A stretch of 64,000 nt of DNA from Oceanococcus atlanticus. GTDB lineage: Bacteria; Pseudomonadota; Gammaproteobacteria; Nevskiales; Oceanococcaceae. This document shows positions 51,502-61,231 of the stretch, in pieces; position 1 is the first letter of the stretch; the number at the start of each line of letters is the position of its first letter. Position numbers and translations under genes: made by a program. The stretch lies in assembly GCF_002088235.1 (NCBI RefSeq), contig NZ_AQQV01000006.1, positions 1 through 64,000 of the forward strand, given 5' to 3'. The notes beneath the pieces are model-generated. The model saw nothing but the letters and a program-made list of their open reading frames with translations, made no database searches and was not told where the DNA came from.

Positions 51502-52226
51502 CAGTGGTTTTGACACACAGGGCAGGCCGGATCGGCCGGAACCGTCCATTTTCGCCAATTTGTGGTGCGCGCGTCGAATGTGTGCAGCACGCCGCTGGTG
51601 GCCTGGCCGGTCAGCAGCTTGATGGTTTCCAGGGCCTGCAGGCTGCCGATCGTGCCCACCAGCGGGCCGAGTACGCCGGCCTGTTCGCAGGATTCCGCGG
51701 CTTCGCCGTCACCACGAAACACGCAGGCGTAACAGGGTGCGCCCGCTCGTCCGGGTTGCAGCACCATGAGCTGGCCTTCCCAGCGGATGGCGGCACCGCT
51801 GACCAGTGCCGTGCGCTGGCTGACACAGGCGCGGTTGATGGCGTGCCGGGTGGGGAAGTTGTCGCTGCAATCGAGCAGCACATCGCAGGTGCTGGCAAGC
51901 GCGCTGAGCGCGGCATCATCCGCGCGCTGTTCGATGACCTCGATTTGCGTGCTGCTGTTCAGCGCGCCAAGTTGCTGGGCCGCCGAGCGAGCCTTGTTTT
52001 CACCGATGCGTGCCTCGTTGTGCACGATCTGACGTTGCAGGTTGGACAGCTCCACCCGGTCGCCATCGACCAGGCTGAGCTGGCCGATACCGGCGCCCGC
52101 CAGATACAGCGCCGCTGCGGAGCCGAGGCCGCCCAGGCCGATGACGGCGACATGGGCATCGCCGAGCATGCCCTGACCGTGCGGGCCGATTTCGGTGAGG
52201 ATTTCCTGGCGGCTGTAGCGGCTCAT
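51501..52226 (-). CDS. moeB: MoeB/HesA-type ThiF-family adenylyltransferase
   Basis: 241 residues of E1-like fold. ATP site GLGGLGSAAALYLAGAGIG, catalytic SGNFPTRH-type region reads DCSDNFPTRHAIN, and two Zn pairs are CYAC and CPVC. It adenylates the C-terminal Gly of a MoaD- or ThiS-type sulfur carrier. The start at 52226 overlaps the prmC stop as ATGA; the two genes bracket it as part of hemA-prfA-prmC-moeB-JAMM. Whether it serves molybdopterin or thiamine cannot be settled from sequence. Confidence 0.93.
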   Translation of the reverse strand: MSRYSRQEILTEIGPHGQGMLGDAHVAVIGLGGLGSAAALYLAGAGIGQLSLVDGDRVELSNLQRQIVHNEARIGENKARSAAQQLGALNSSTQIEVIEQRADDAALSALASTCDVLLDCSDNFPTRHAINRACVSQRTALVSGAAIRWEGQLMVLQPGRAGAPCYACVFRGDGEAAESCEQAGVLGPLVGTIGSLQALETIKLLTGQATSGVLHTFDARTTNWRKWTVPADPACPVCQNH

Positions 52227-53056
52227 GCGCCTTTCCATTGGGCGTGGGTGTAGCGGTCGCGGCCGGCCAGATCCTGAGCTGTGGTGATCGTCTGAAAACC
52301 TTGTGCGGACAGGATCTCGCGCACCCGCTGGGCTTGATCATAGCCATGTTCCAGCGCCATATGGGCGCCCGCATGCAGGTGTGCCGGGGCGTGGCTGGCG
52401 ATATGCCGGACCGCATCCAGGCCGTCGGCCCCGGAGGTCAGCGCGGATTGTGGTTCGTGGTGCAAATCGGCCAGATGGGCATCGCCCTCGGCAATGTAGG
52501 GCGGGTTGCTGACAATCAGGTCAAAGCGCTGGCCGGCCAGCGGCTCAAACCAGCTGCCGTGCGCGAAGTTCACCGCGACCTTGTGAGTTTGCGCGTTGCG
52601 TTGGGCGATGTGCAGCGCTGCGGCGCTGGCGTCGCTGGCGCTTACGCGCCAGCCCGGTCTTTCGCTGGCCAGCGCGATGGCGATGGCGCCACTGCCAGTG
52701 CCCAGATCAAGCACCTGCAGCGCATCACCCGGCAGGCTCAGGGCCCAATCCACCAAGCATTCGGTGTCGGCGCGAGGCACCAGACAAGCATCTGAAACCG
52801 CCAGTCTGAGTGACCAGAATTCCTGGTGGCCGAGCAGGTAGGCCACCGGTTCGCCATGCTTGCGGCGCGCAAGCAGGGCCTCGAACTGTGTCGCCTGCGC
52901 TGCGTTGAGCGTGTCATCGGCGTGGCTGAACAGGCGGCTGCGTGTGCAGTTGAGGGTCTGGCACAGCAGCAGCTCGGCATCCAGGCGGGCGCTGTCGGAA
53001 ACCTCGGCCAGTGCAGCGCTGGCGCGCGCTAAGGTTTGACGGATGGTTTCAGACAC
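52223..53056 (-). CDS. prmC: Peptide chain release factor N5-glutamine methyltransferase
   Basis: 277 residues. The SAM-binding loop is [16 protein letters not shown] and the catalytic motif is [11 protein letters not shown]. It methylates the Gln of the GGQ motif in RF1 and RF2. It overlaps prfA, its substrate's gene, by eight bases. The N-terminal helical domain ([19 protein letters not shown]) is typical. Confidence 0.97.
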   Translation of the reverse strand: MSETIRQTLARASAALAEVSDSARLDAELLLCQTLNCTRSRLFSHADDTLNAAQATQFEALLARRKHGEPVAYLLGHQEFWSLRLAVSDACLVPRADTECLVDWALSLPGDALQVLDLGTGSGAIAIALASERPGWRVSASDASAAALHIAQRNAQTHKVAVNFAHGSWFEPLAGQRFDLIVSNPPYIAEGDAHLADLHHEPQSALTSGADGLDAVRHIASHAPAHLHAGAHMALEHGYDQAQRVREILSAQGFQTITTAQDLAGRDRYTHAQWKGA

Positions 53057-54131
53057 CCAGCTCGGCCAGTTGCGCGGCCTGATGCTCGGCGATCAGCGGC
53101 TGGATCAGCGGGTCCAGATCGCCGGCAATAATGGCGTCGAGCTTGTACAGGGTGAGGTTGATGCGGTGATCGGTCACCCGGCCCTGCGGGAAGTTGTAGG
53201 TGCGAATGCGCTCGGAGCGGTCGCCGGAGCCCACCAGGGCCTTACGCGTGGCCGCTTGCTCAGAGGCTTGCTGGGTGCGCTGTATGTCGAGCATGCGCGC
53301 GGCCAGCAGCGACATGGCGCGGGCTCTGTTCTTGTGCTGCGAACGTTCGTCCTGGCACTCGACCACGATGCCGCTGGGGATGTGCGTGATGCGCACCGCC
53401 GAGTCGGTCTTGTTGACATGCTGGCCGCCGGCGCCGGATGCGCGGTAGGTGTCGATGCGCAGATCCTTGTTTTCGATGTCGACCGCGTCGACCTCGTCCA
53501 TCTCCGGCAGGATGGCCACGGTGCAGGCCGAGGTATGGATGCGGCCTTGTGATTCGGTTTCCGGCACACGTTGCACGCGATGCGCGCCCGATTCGAACTT
53601 GAGTCTGGAGTAGGCGCCGTGGCCAACCACGCGGCTGATGATTTCCTTGTAACCACCGTGTTCGCCTTCGCTGGCGGACAGCACCTCGATCTGCCAGTTC
53701 TGGCTCGCTGCGTAGCGCTCGTACATGCCGAACAGGTTGCCGGCGAAAATGGCGGCTTCATCACCACCGGTGCCGGCACGGATTTCCAGAAAGATGTTGT
53801 TGTCGTCGGCCGGGTCGCGAGGCAGCAAATGCACCTGCAAGGCCTGCTCGCGCTCCTCCTGTGCAACGCTCAGGCTTTCCAGTTCGGCTTCGGCCATCTC
53901 GCGGATTTCGGCGTCGTCTTCCTTGAGCATGGCTTTGAGGTTGGCGCGCTCATCCTCGCCGGCACGAAAACCCTTGAAGGTTTCGATCACCGGCTCAAGC
54001 TGGGCGTACTCCTGTGAGAACTTGCGAAACTTGTCCTGGTTGCCGATGACTTCGGGGTCGGACAGTTCCATGCCAAGTTCCTCGAAGCGGCTTTGCAGGT
54101 CTTCAAGGCGGCGTATCAGCGAAGGATTCAT
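53049..54131 (-). CDS. prfA: Peptide chain release factor 1
   Basis: 360 residues. It reads UAA and UAG at the ribosomal A site and hydrolyses peptidyl-tRNA. The GGQ loop is [17 protein letters not shown]; the codon-reading PxT motif is PET in [16 protein letters not shown] (PAT in E. coli). The length is normal. The start overlaps the hemA stop as ATGA. Confidence 0.97.
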   Translation of the reverse strand: MNPSLIRRLEDLQSRFEELGMELSDPEVIGNQDKFRKFSQEYAQLEPVIETFKGFRAGEDERANLKAMLKEDDAEIREMAEAELESLSVAQEEREQALQVHLLPRDPADDNNIFLEIRAGTGGDEAAIFAGNLFGMYERYAASQNWQIEVLSASEGEHGGYKEIISRVVGHGAYSRLKFESGAHRVQRVPETESQGRIHTSACTVAILPEMDEVDAVDIENKDLRIDTYRASGAGGQHVNKTDSAVRITHIPSGIVVECQDERSQHKNRARAMSLLAARMLDIQRTQQASEQAATRKALVGSGDRSERIRTYNFPQGRVTDHRINLTLYKLDAIIAGDLDPLIQPLIAEHQAAQLAELGV

Positions 54132-55381
54132 TCTTTGTCGTCGAGCTGGAACAGGTCGTTAAGCAGTTTGAGCTGGGTGTCGCGCTTGTCGCCCTTGAGC
54201 TCGCGCAGGCTCAGGCTGGGACGGTGCAGAAACTGCTGGGTCAGATTGTGGGTCAGGCGTTCGAGCACCTGATCGGGGTCGCCGCCCCTGCGCAGTTGGG
54301 CGCGGGCCTGCTCAAGCTGCAGCTTGGCCATTTCAGCGGTCTGGGTGCGCAGGCGGCGGATGGCATCGTGATTGGCGCGCTGGGCCATCCAGTCGATGAA
54401 TTCACGGGTTCCGGACTCGATGATGTCGCGCGCCGAGTCGGCGGCCGCCTCGCGGGCGCGGCGGTTTTCGTCGGCCACCGCTTGCAGATCATCCACGGTG
54501 TACAGGTAGACATCCGGGTTGTTGCTGACATCCGGGCTGATGTTGCGCGGCACGCCCAGGTCGATCATCAGCACCGCTTTGCGTTTGCGTTGGGCAAACG
54601 CGGCTTTGACCATGGCGTGGTCGATCAGACGCTGTTCTGTGGCCACCGTGGTGACGATGAGGTCGGCATGAGGCAGCTGGGCCGTAATGCCGTCCAGGCC
54701 GCAGCTGACACCGCGAAATTGCTCGGCCAGCGCGCGTGCGCGCTCCGGCGTGCGGTTGGCTACGGTGATGCGCGGCTGGCCCATGGCATACAGATGCTCG
54801 GTGACCAGCCGGGCGGTGTCGCCGGCACCGATGACGAGGACGTCGCGGCCTTTCAGATTGGCGAAGATTTCACCGGTCAGGCTGGCCGCGGCCGAGGCCA
54901 CTGAGACCGAGCGGGCGCCGATTTCAGTGCGCGTGCGTACATCCTTGGCGACATGAAAAGCGTGTTCGAACAGGCGCGTCAGCACCGGCCCGAGCGTGTT
55001 GTGCTCGCGCGCTATGCGAAATGCATCTTTCATCTGGCCCAGAATCTGCGGCTCGCCAAGAATCATTGAGTCCAGTCCCGAGGCTACCCGCAGGGCATGT
55101 CGTACCGCGCGTTGTTCGTCGTAGCTGAACAGATGTGGGTCGAGTTCCTGGGGCGAAATGCGGCCACGTTCGCTCAGCCATGAGCTGATCCGCGGGCCAG
55201 CGCCGCCGACGGTGAAGATCTCTGTGCGGTTACAGGTCGACAGGATGGCGGCTTCAGAAATGCCGGGCACGGCGCGGATTTCCGAAAGGGCCTGTGGCAG
55301 GGCCTCGGTGGCGATGGCCACTCGCTCACGCAGCGTCAGCGGCGCGGAGTGGTAGTTGAGGCCCAGCGCGAACAAGGACAT
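54128..55381 (-). CDS. hemA: Glutamyl-tRNA reductase
   Basis: 417 residues. First step of tetrapyrrole synthesis by the C5 route, turning Glu-tRNA into glutamate-1-semialdehyde. The catalytic Cys lies in [11 protein letters not shown], and the NADPH site in [17 protein letters not shown]. The start ATG 55381 ([15 protein letters not shown]) is conserved; the longer frame upstream shadows the intergenic region. The hemA-prfA order is conserved in many bacteria. Confidence 0.97.
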   Translation of the reverse strand: MSLFALGLNYHSAPLTLRERVAIATEALPQALSEIRAVPGISEAAILSTCNRTEIFTVGGAGPRISSWLSERGRISPQELDPHLFSYDEQRAVRHALRVASGLDSMILGEPQILGQMKDAFRIAREHNTLGPVLTRLFEHAFHVAKDVRTRTEIGARSVSVASAAASLTGEIFANLKGRDVLVIGAGDTARLVTEHLYAMGQPRITVANRTPERARALAEQFRGVSCGLDGITAQLPHADLIVTTVATEQRLIDHAMVKAAFAQRKRKAVLMIDLGVPRNISPDVSNNPDVYLYTVDDLQAVADENRRAREAAADSARDIIESGTREFIDWMAQRANHDAIRRLRTQTAEMAKLQLEQARAQLRRGGDPDQVLERLTHNLTQQFLHRPSLSLRELKGDKRDTQLKLLNDLFQLDDKE

Positions 55382-55597
55382 TACGCTCCGCGAAAAGCGA
55401 AGGTGGCCGCGTGGCTGGGCCCGGCGATGGATAGCATCATGGGCCGGGATGGATTGTGGATAATGCGCGCAATACGATATTTTCCGTGATGCCCGGTTTT
55501 GGAACAAGCGCTTATCGCGCGTGTCCATGTAGGAATTAGCAAAAGCCGCGCCACCAATGACATCCCGCGGACCAGGATTCGGGTGACACCCACAGCA

Positions 55598-57322
55598 ATG
55601 AAGTTGACCATCATCAAACCGATTATTCCTGCCTTGGGGCTGGCGCTGGGATTGCTGGGCTGCGCGTCGCAGCCGGTTGAAGCGCCGCTGGAAACCGAAT
55701 TCGACCGCCTGTGGCAAGCCTCAGCCGAAAATCCGGATGTTGAACTTGGCGCTGCCGTGCTGGCCGGTGAGCTTGCGGCCCAGCGAGGCATGCGCGATGA
55801 AGCCGCCGAGCACTATGCCCGTGCGGCGGCGTTGAGCGCCGATCCGCTGACAGCGCAACGCGCCACCCAGCTGGCTTTGCAGGCTGAAAATGCTGATCTG
55901 GCTGATCTGGCCGCAGCCCGTTGGGTTGAGCTGGATGCGGAAAACTCCGGTGCTTATGAAATCGCCGCGCGCCTTGCGCTGCGCGCTTCGGACCACCAAC
56001 GTGCGGTGCACCTGCTGCGTCAGATGCTGAGTCTGGATGAGAGTGACGAGCAGGCGGCGCTGGTCAGCGTGGCCGAGATCTTGTCGCTGGAGCCCGAGGC
56101 CTCACAGCAGGCGCTCGGCTTGTTCGACCAGGTTACCGCCGGTCAAGCCCTGAGTGCAGCGCATGCCTATGCCCGCGGGCTGCTGGCATACCGGGTGGAT
56201 GAACAGGATGCAGCCCGCGCTGCGGTGGCCGACGCGCTGGCCTTGCGTCCCGAGTGGCGTCCGGCGCAGCTGCTGGGATTGCGTTTGCAGCTGCAGGCCG
56301 AAAATCTGAGCGCTGCTGAGCAGCTCATTCGCGATATGCATGTGGCGGACCCCAAGAACCTAGAGTTGCGGCTGTCGTTGGGATCCCTGCTGCTTGAGTT
56401 TGAGCAGATCGATATGGCGCGGCGTGAATTCACCAATGCGCTCAAGATCGATGCCGACAATGCAGCGGCCCTGTACGCCCTGGGCTTGATCGAGATGGAT
56501 CTGGGCAACTACGAAGCTGCAGAAAAGCGCTTTACCCGCCTGCAGAATCGCGGCGAGCGATTGTCCGATACCTCGTATTACCTCGGTCGCATTGCCGAGG
56601 AGCGCGGCGACATTCTGCGCGCCATGCAGTTTTACCGCGAAGTTCGTGATGGTCGCAGGGTGATTGATGCAGCGGTTCGCCAGGCTGTGATTATCAGTCG
56701 CCAGGGCAACATGGAGGCGGCGCGCTCCTATCTGGAGACGCTGCGCCTGCGCTTCCCGCAGCAAGAGTTGCGCCTGTGGCAGATCGAAGGCGAGTTGCTG
56801 TTTCGCGCCAATCAAGATGATGAGGCGCTGGTGGTGTATCAGCAGGGCCTGGCTCAGTACCCGGAAGATCATGATCTGCTCTACGGTCGGGCCATTGTTT
56901 ACGAGCGCATGGGCGATGTCTCCGCGGCCGAAGCCGATCTGCGGACCATCGTGGCCGAGGCGCCGGATGATGCGCGTGCCTTGAATGCGCTGGGCTACAT
57001 GCTGACCAACCACGGCGACAGTTTTGCCGAGGCGGAAACGCTGATTCGTCGCGCCTTGGCCTTGACCCCGGATGATCCGGCGGTGATCGATTCACTCGGC
57101 TGGGTGCTGTTCCGTCAGGGTGATATTGAGCAGGCTCGGGTTTATCTGGAGCGCGCCTGGGGGCAGCTCAAGGATCCGGAGGTGGCCGCACACTTTGGTG
57201 AGGTGCTGTGGCTACAGGGCGAGCATGAGCGCGCCCGGCATGTCTGGAATGAAGCGCTTATTGAAAATCCCACCCATCGCGTGCTGCGCGAAACTGTCCG
57301 GCGCCTGGATACCGCGCTTTAA
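55598..57322 (+). CDS. TPR-repeat lipoprotein
   Basis: 574 residues. A lipoprotein signal ends LGLLGC, followed by many tetratricopeptide repeats (for example NAAALYALGLIEMDLGNYEAAEKRF and, near the end, ALNALGYMLTNHGDSF). It is the counterpart of the TPR protein upstream of lolB in Pseudomonas. Its function is unknown; a scaffold in outer-membrane or lipoprotein biogenesis would fit its neighbours. The 216-base gap to hemA (55382-55597) shows no gene. The stop is followed three bases later by lolB. Confidence 0.9.
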   Translation: MKLTIIKPIIPALGLALGLLGCASQPVEAPLETEFDRLWQASAENPDVELGAAVLAGELAAQRGMRDEAAEHYARAAALSADPLTAQRATQLALQAENADLADLAAARWVELDAENSGAYEIAARLALRASDHQRAVHLLRQMLSLDESDEQAALVSVAEILSLEPEASQQALGLFDQVTAGQALSAAHAYARGLLAYRVDEQDAARAAVADALALRPEWRPAQLLGLRLQLQAENLSAAEQLIRDMHVADPKNLELRLSLGSLLLEFEQIDMARREFTNALKIDADNAAALYALGLIEMDLGNYEAAEKRFTRLQNRGERLSDTSYYLGRIAEERGDILRAMQFYREVRDGRRVIDAAVRQAVIISRQGNMEAARSYLETLRLRFPQQELRLWQIEGELLFRANQDDEALVVYQQGLAQYPEDHDLLYGRAIVYERMGDVSAAEADLRTIVAEAPDDARALNALGYMLTNHGDSFAEAETLIRRALALTPDDPAVIDSLGWVLFRQGDIEQARVYLERAWGQLKDPEVAAHFGEVLWLQGEHERARHVWNEALIENPTHRVLRETVRRLDTAL

Positions 57323-57325
57323 GCA

Positions 57326-57910
57326 ATGGAACGAAAAATCCGGCAGCACTGTGGCGCCTTGCTGATTGTGCTGCTTGGCTTAAGTGGCTGCAGTGTGATG
57401 CCATCGCCAGCGCCACAAACCAGCGCAGCGGCCGAGGCCGAGCGCGGCCGCGCGGCGTTATCGCAATGGACGCTTAAAGCCCGTCTGACCACGCCTGATC
57501 AGCGCGCCAGTCTGCGCTGGCGGCAGTCGGAGCAAAATTTTGATCTGCTGCTGCGCGGCCCGTTCGGCTTCGGCGGCGTGCGGATCGTCGGCTCCCCGGA
57601 TCAGGTCACCATTGATGATGGCGACGAGCTTGAGGTGAGTGATAACCCGGAGCTGGACATCTACCAACGTACCGGCATGGTCGTGCCGCTGGCGGCGCTT
57701 GGTTGGTGGGTGCGTGGGCTGCCTGCGCCGCATGAACCCGCTCAGCTGGAGCGTGATGTCGCCGGGCATATCCGCGTGATTCGCCAGAGCGCCTGGGTCA
57801 TACAACTGGCTGACTACGAAACGGTTGATGGTTTGTCCATGCCGCAATCGGTGCGCATGGAACACCTGCCGTGGTTTCTGCAGCTCGACGTCTCTTCGTG
57901 GGCATTTTGA
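57326..57910 (+). CDS. lolB: Outer-membrane lipoprotein receptor LolB
   Basis: 194 residues, itself a lipoprotein (GLSGCSV lipobox). It takes lipoproteins from LolA and inserts them in the outer membrane. LolB-family marks: SQWTLKARLTTP near residue 50, FDLLLRGPFGFGGVRIVG, and LAALGWWVRGLPAP. Weakly conserved family, but the neighbours (TPR gene, ispE) support it. Its stop overlaps the ispE start. Confidence 0.92.
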   Translation: MERKIRQHCGALLIVLLGLSGCSVMPSPAPQTSAAAEAERGRAALSQWTLKARLTTPDQRASLRWRQSEQNFDLLLRGPFGFGGVRIVGSPDQVTIDDGDELEVSDNPELDIYQRTGMVVPLAALGWWVRGLPAPHEPAQLERDVAGHIRVIRQSAWVIQLADYETVDGLSMPQSVRMEHLPWFLQLDVSSWAF

Positions 57911-58791
57911 GCGCGCCGCAGGCCGGGCTGGGTGCGCAGTCACGCTGGCCAGCACCCGCCAAGCTGAATTTGTTTCTGCATGTGCTGGGGCGCCGCGCCG
58001 ACGGGCGTCACAATCTGCAGACCCTGTTCCAGATTCTGGATTACGGCGACGAACTGGATTTCGTGCTGCGCGATGACGAGCAAATTGTGCTCCACGATGC
58101 GCTGGATGGCGTGGCCGCAGAAGACAATCTGTGTGTCCGCGCCGCACGTCTTGTTCAAGCCCACATGACCCGGCCGCGCGGTGTCGATATCCACTGCATC
58201 AAGCGCATACCCATGGGCGGAGGGCTGGGCGGTGGCAGCAGTGATGCAGCAACCTGTCTGGTTGCGCTCAATGCGCTGTGGGGTGTCGGTCTCGACGAGG
58301 ACAGCTTGGCCCGGATGGGCCTGGGCTTGGGGGCGGATGTTCCGGTTTTCGTGCGCGGGCGCAGCGCGTTTGCGCAAGGCGTGGGTGAAGATTTGACAGC
58401 GCTGGCGTTGCCAGAGCCTTGGTATTGCGTGGTTACACCGGATTGTCATGTGCCGACAGGCGAGATCTTCGCGGCGCCGGAATTGACAAGAGATACCCCG
58501 CCGCTGACAATTTCCGACTTGCTTGCGCACACGGTACCTGTCGGCAATGACTGCTGGCCGGTGGTGGCAAGCCGATACCCGGCGGTGCGCCGTGCGCATG
58601 ACAGCCTGTCCCGGTTCGGGGCGGCGCGGATGAGCGGCACCGGGGCGAGTGTATTCCTGCCGTGCGAATCGCGTGATCAGGCTTTGCACATTGCCTCGCA
58701 AATGCCGCGTGATTGGCACGTCTTCGTAGCGCAGGGACTGAATCAGTCGCCATTGCAGGCAATGGCGTACGGGTTGAGAACTGGGGTGTAG
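57907..58791 (+). CDS. ispE: 4-diphosphocytidyl-2-C-methyl-D-erythritol kinase
   Basis: 294 residues, a GHMP kinase in the MEP isoprenoid pathway. The N-terminus WPAPAKLNLFLHVLGRRADG and the ATP loop PMGGGLGGGSSDAAT are diagnostic. The TTG at 57907 overlaps the lolB stop as TTGA and sits suitably before the conserved core; a GTG at 57898 is the other candidate. The last ten bases, including the stop, lie inside the tRNA-Gln gene. Confidence 0.94.
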   Translation: MSAPQAGLGAQSRWPAPAKLNLFLHVLGRRADGRHNLQTLFQILDYGDELDFVLRDDEQIVLHDALDGVAAEDNLCVRAARLVQAHMTRPRGVDIHCIKRIPMGGGLGGGSSDAATCLVALNALWGVGLDEDSLARMGLGLGADVPVFVRGRSAFAQGVGEDLTALALPEPWYCVVTPDCHVPTGEIFAAPELTRDTPPLTISDLLAHTVPVGNDCWPVVASRYPAVRRAHDSLSRFGAARMSGTGASVFLPCESRDQALHIASQMPRDWHVFVAQGLNQSPLQAMAYGLRTGV

Positions 58792-58856
58792 CCAAGCGGT
58801 AAGGCAGCGGGTTTTGATCCCGTGTACCGTAGGTTCGAATCCTACCACCCCAGCCA
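58782..58856 (+). tRNA. tRNA-Gln (anticodon UUG)
   Basis: 75 bases with encoded CCA. The acceptor stem TGGGGTG pairs with CACCCCA, the discriminator is G, the anticodon loop is TTTTGAT (UUG) on a GCGGG/CCCGT stem, and the T-loop is TTCGAAT. It begins within the ispE stop region. Confidence 0.97.
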
Positions 58857-58880
58857 TATTTGCCACTTCATCGCGCCGCC

Positions 58881-59846
58881 ATGACGGAATTGACTGACAC
58901 ACCTTCCCTGATGCTGTTCGCGGGCAACGCCTGCCCGGAACTCGCCAAGTCCATCGCCAAACAGCTCAATCAGTCCTTGGGCAAGGCCAGTGTCGGACGT
59001 TTCAGTGACGGCGAGGTCATGGTCGAGATCGAAGAGAACGTGCGTGGTCGCGATGTCTTCGTGATCCAGTCGACCTGTGCGCCGACCAATGACAACCTGA
59101 TGGAGCTGCTGGCCATGATGGATGCATTGCGTCGCGCTTCAGCGGGTCGCATCACCGCCGTGATTCCGTATTTCGGCTATGCCCGACAAGATCGTCGCAC
59201 CCGTTCCACGCGTGTGCCGATCACCGCCAAGCTGGTCGCCGATATGGTCTGTGCTGCGGGCGCCAATCGCGTGCTCACGGTGGATCTGCATGCCGAACAG
59301 ATTCAGGGCTTCTTCCAGGTGCCGGTCGACAACGTCTATGCCTCACCGGTGCTGCTCTCTGATCTGTGGCGACAGAAGCACGATAACCTGATTGTAGTGT
59401 CACCGGACGTTGGTGGCGTGGTGCGTGCACGGGCGCTGGCCAAGCGTCTGGATGACGCCGATCTGGCGATCATTGACAAGCGTCGCCCCAAAGCCAATGT
59501 GGCTCAGGTGATGAACATCATCGGTGATGTGCAGGGCAAGACCTGCGTGATGATTGATGACCTTGTCGATACCGCCGGCACCCTGTGCCAGGCTGCTCAG
59601 GCTCTCAAGGATCATGGCGCGGCCAAAGTTGTGGCCTATGTGACGCATGCCGTGCTGTCCGGCCCGGCGATCGAAAACATCTCCGGTTCGGTGTTGGACG
59701 AGCTGGTGGTGACCGACACCATTCCGCTCAATGAGGCGGCACGCGGCTGCAGCAAGATTCGCAGCCTGGACACGGCCGCGTTGCTGGCGGAAACCATCCG
59801 CCGCGTGAGCAACGAAGAGTCGGTCAGCTCGCTCTACGTCGACTGA
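58881..59846 (+). CDS. prs: Ribose-phosphate pyrophosphokinase
   Basis: 321 residues. It makes PRPP from ribose-5-phosphate and ATP for nucleotide, His and Trp synthesis. The PRPP loop is [15 protein letters not shown] contacts include the YARQDRR segment. ATG 58881 is 25 bases after the tRNA-Gln 3' end, so the same transcript probably carries both. Confidence 0.97.
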   Translation: MTELTDTPSLMLFAGNACPELAKSIAKQLNQSLGKASVGRFSDGEVMVEIEENVRGRDVFVIQSTCAPTNDNLMELLAMMDALRRASAGRITAVIPYFGYARQDRRTRSTRVPITAKLVADMVCAAGANRVLTVDLHAEQIQGFFQVPVDNVYASPVLLSDLWRQKHDNLIVVSPDVGGVVRARALAKRLDDADLAIIDKRRPKANVAQVMNIIGDVQGKTCVMIDDLVDTAGTLCQAAQALKDHGAAKVVAYVTHAVLSGPAIENISGSVLDELVVTDTIPLNEAARGCSKIRSLDTAALLAETIRRVSNEESVSSLYVD

Positions 59847-59871
59847 TTTTTCACTGAATCGGCTGCGCATA

Positions 59872-59901
59872 TTGCCGTTGCTGCGCGCCATTCGGTAAAA
59901 T
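59872..59901 (+). promoter_or_regulatory. Likely rplY promoter
   Basis: TTGCCG (59872-59877) and TAAAAT (59896-59901), 18 bases apart, suit sigma70. A 6-bp hairpin (CACCCG/CGGGTG, 59912-59928) lies in the predicted leader before the rplY start at 59991. Confidence 0.5.
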
Positions 59902-59990
59902 GGTGGATTCGCACCCGCTCGTCGGGTGTATTCATGCCCGTCATGCTTGGTCGCGAGCTGACGGGTTTATCGTCTCTAGGGAATACGAAA

Positions 59991-60626
59991 ATGGAAGATT
60001 TCATCGTTAACGCTGAAGCCCGTACAGCGCAAGGGAAGGGTGCGAGCCGCCGCCTGCGTCGTGAGGGTAAGGTCCCGGCCATCCTTTACGGTGGCAAGGG
60101 CGAACCGCTGAACCTGCAGGTTGATGCCAACGAGCTGAACCACCACCTGCTGCATGAAGCGTTTTTCTCGCACATTCTGACCATCAAGCACGCTGCTGGC
60201 GAAGACCAGGCGGTGCTCAAGGATCTGCAGCGCCATCCGGCCAAAGCACAGATTCTGCACGCCGATTTCCAGCGCGTGGTCGCCGGTCAGGAACTGCGTA
60301 TGAATGTGCCGCTGCACTTCATCAACGAAGGTGCCTCACCGGCTGGTAAGCAGGGTGGTGTGGTCGAGCATCTGGCCACTGAAGTCGAAATCCTGGTCCT
60401 GCCCAAAGATCTGCCGGAGTTCATCGAGGTTGATCTGGCTGCGTTGGAAATTGACCACACGGTCCACCTGTCCGACATCAAGCTGCCCAAGGGCGTCAAG
60501 CTGGCCGTGCTCGAGCACGGTGGTGATGATGCTGGCGTTGCCGTCGCCCACCTGCCGCGCGCAGCTGTGGAAACCGACGAGGACGAGGCTGAAGGCGAAG
60601 CTGGCGAAGACAGCGCCGAGGATTAA
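59991..60626 (+). CDS. rplY: 50S ribosomal protein L25/general stress protein Ctc
   Basis: 211 residues: the L25 5S rRNA-binding N-terminal domain (ARTAQGKGASRRLRREGKVPAILYG) plus the C-terminal TL5-type beta domain, ending in an acidic tail. It is the long Ctc form. AGGGA is placed 9 bases before ATG 59991. Confidence 0.96.
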   Translation: MEDFIVNAEARTAQGKGASRRLRREGKVPAILYGGKGEPLNLQVDANELNHHLLHEAFFSHILTIKHAAGEDQAVLKDLQRHPAKAQILHADFQRVVAGQELRMNVPLHFINEGASPAGKQGGVVEHLATEVEILVLPKDLPEFIEVDLAALEIDHTVHLSDIKLPKGVKLAVLEHGGDDAGVAVAHLPRAAVETDEDEAEGEAGEDSAED

Positions 60627-60632
60627 TTCCCG

Positions 60633-61211
60633 ATGACGGCCGAACTCAAGGCCATTGTCGGGCTGGGAAATCCTGGCGAGAAGTACACCAAAACCCGGCA
60701 TAACGCCGGGTTTTGGCTAATTGAGCAGCTGTTGCGTGAAAGCCACGCCAGCGCCAAGTCGGTCAGCCGTCTGCACGGGCTGCATGCTCAGGTCAGTATC
60801 CGCAATCAGGCCGTTCATCTGCTTATGCCCATGACATTTATGAATGTCAGCGGCCGGGCGGTGCGTGCGCTGATGGATTTTTACAAGCTGCAACCCGAGC
60901 AGATCCTGCTCGTGCACGATGAGCTGGATTTACCGGCCGGTACCGCGCGACTCAAGCGTGGCGGTGGGCCGGGCGGGCACAATGGGCTCAAGGACACCAT
61001 CCGTTGCATCGGTCGCGAGTTCGCGCGCCTGCGTATCGGTGTGGGGCATCCCGGTGACCGCGAGCAGGTCCTGGGCTATGTGCTGTCAGCGCCAGGCAAG
61101 GCAGATGCGCAGGCTTTGGACAATGCCGTGTATGCCGGTTGCCGGGCGATCGACGACTGGCTTGAGCGAGGCTGGGATTACGCTGTCAATCGACTGCATT
61201 CTTCAAATTGA
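60633..61211 (+). CDS. pth: Peptidyl-tRNA hydrolase
   Basis: 192 residues. It recycles peptidyl-tRNA. GLGNPGEKYTKTRHNAGFW contains the catalytic His; VHDELDLPAG and RGGGPGGHNGLKD are also conserved. It follows rplY after six bases, and ychF follows after 20. Confidence 0.97.
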   Translation: MTAELKAIVGLGNPGEKYTKTRHNAGFWLIEQLLRESHASAKSVSRLHGLHAQVSIRNQAVHLLMPMTFMNVSGRAVRALMDFYKLQPEQILLVHDELDLPAGTARLKRGGGPGGHNGLKDTIRCIGREFARLRIGVGHPGDREQVLGYVLSAPGKADAQALDNAVYAGCRAIDDWLERGWDYAVNRLHSSN

Positions 61212-61231
61212 TGATCTAGGAACATACGCGC

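Noticed and set aside
57940-58902. 320-residue minus-strand reading frame beginning near [12 protein letters not shown]
   Set aside because: It is antisense to tRNA-Gln and ispE; the start peptide is the usual tRNA-antisense artefact and ispE is certain.
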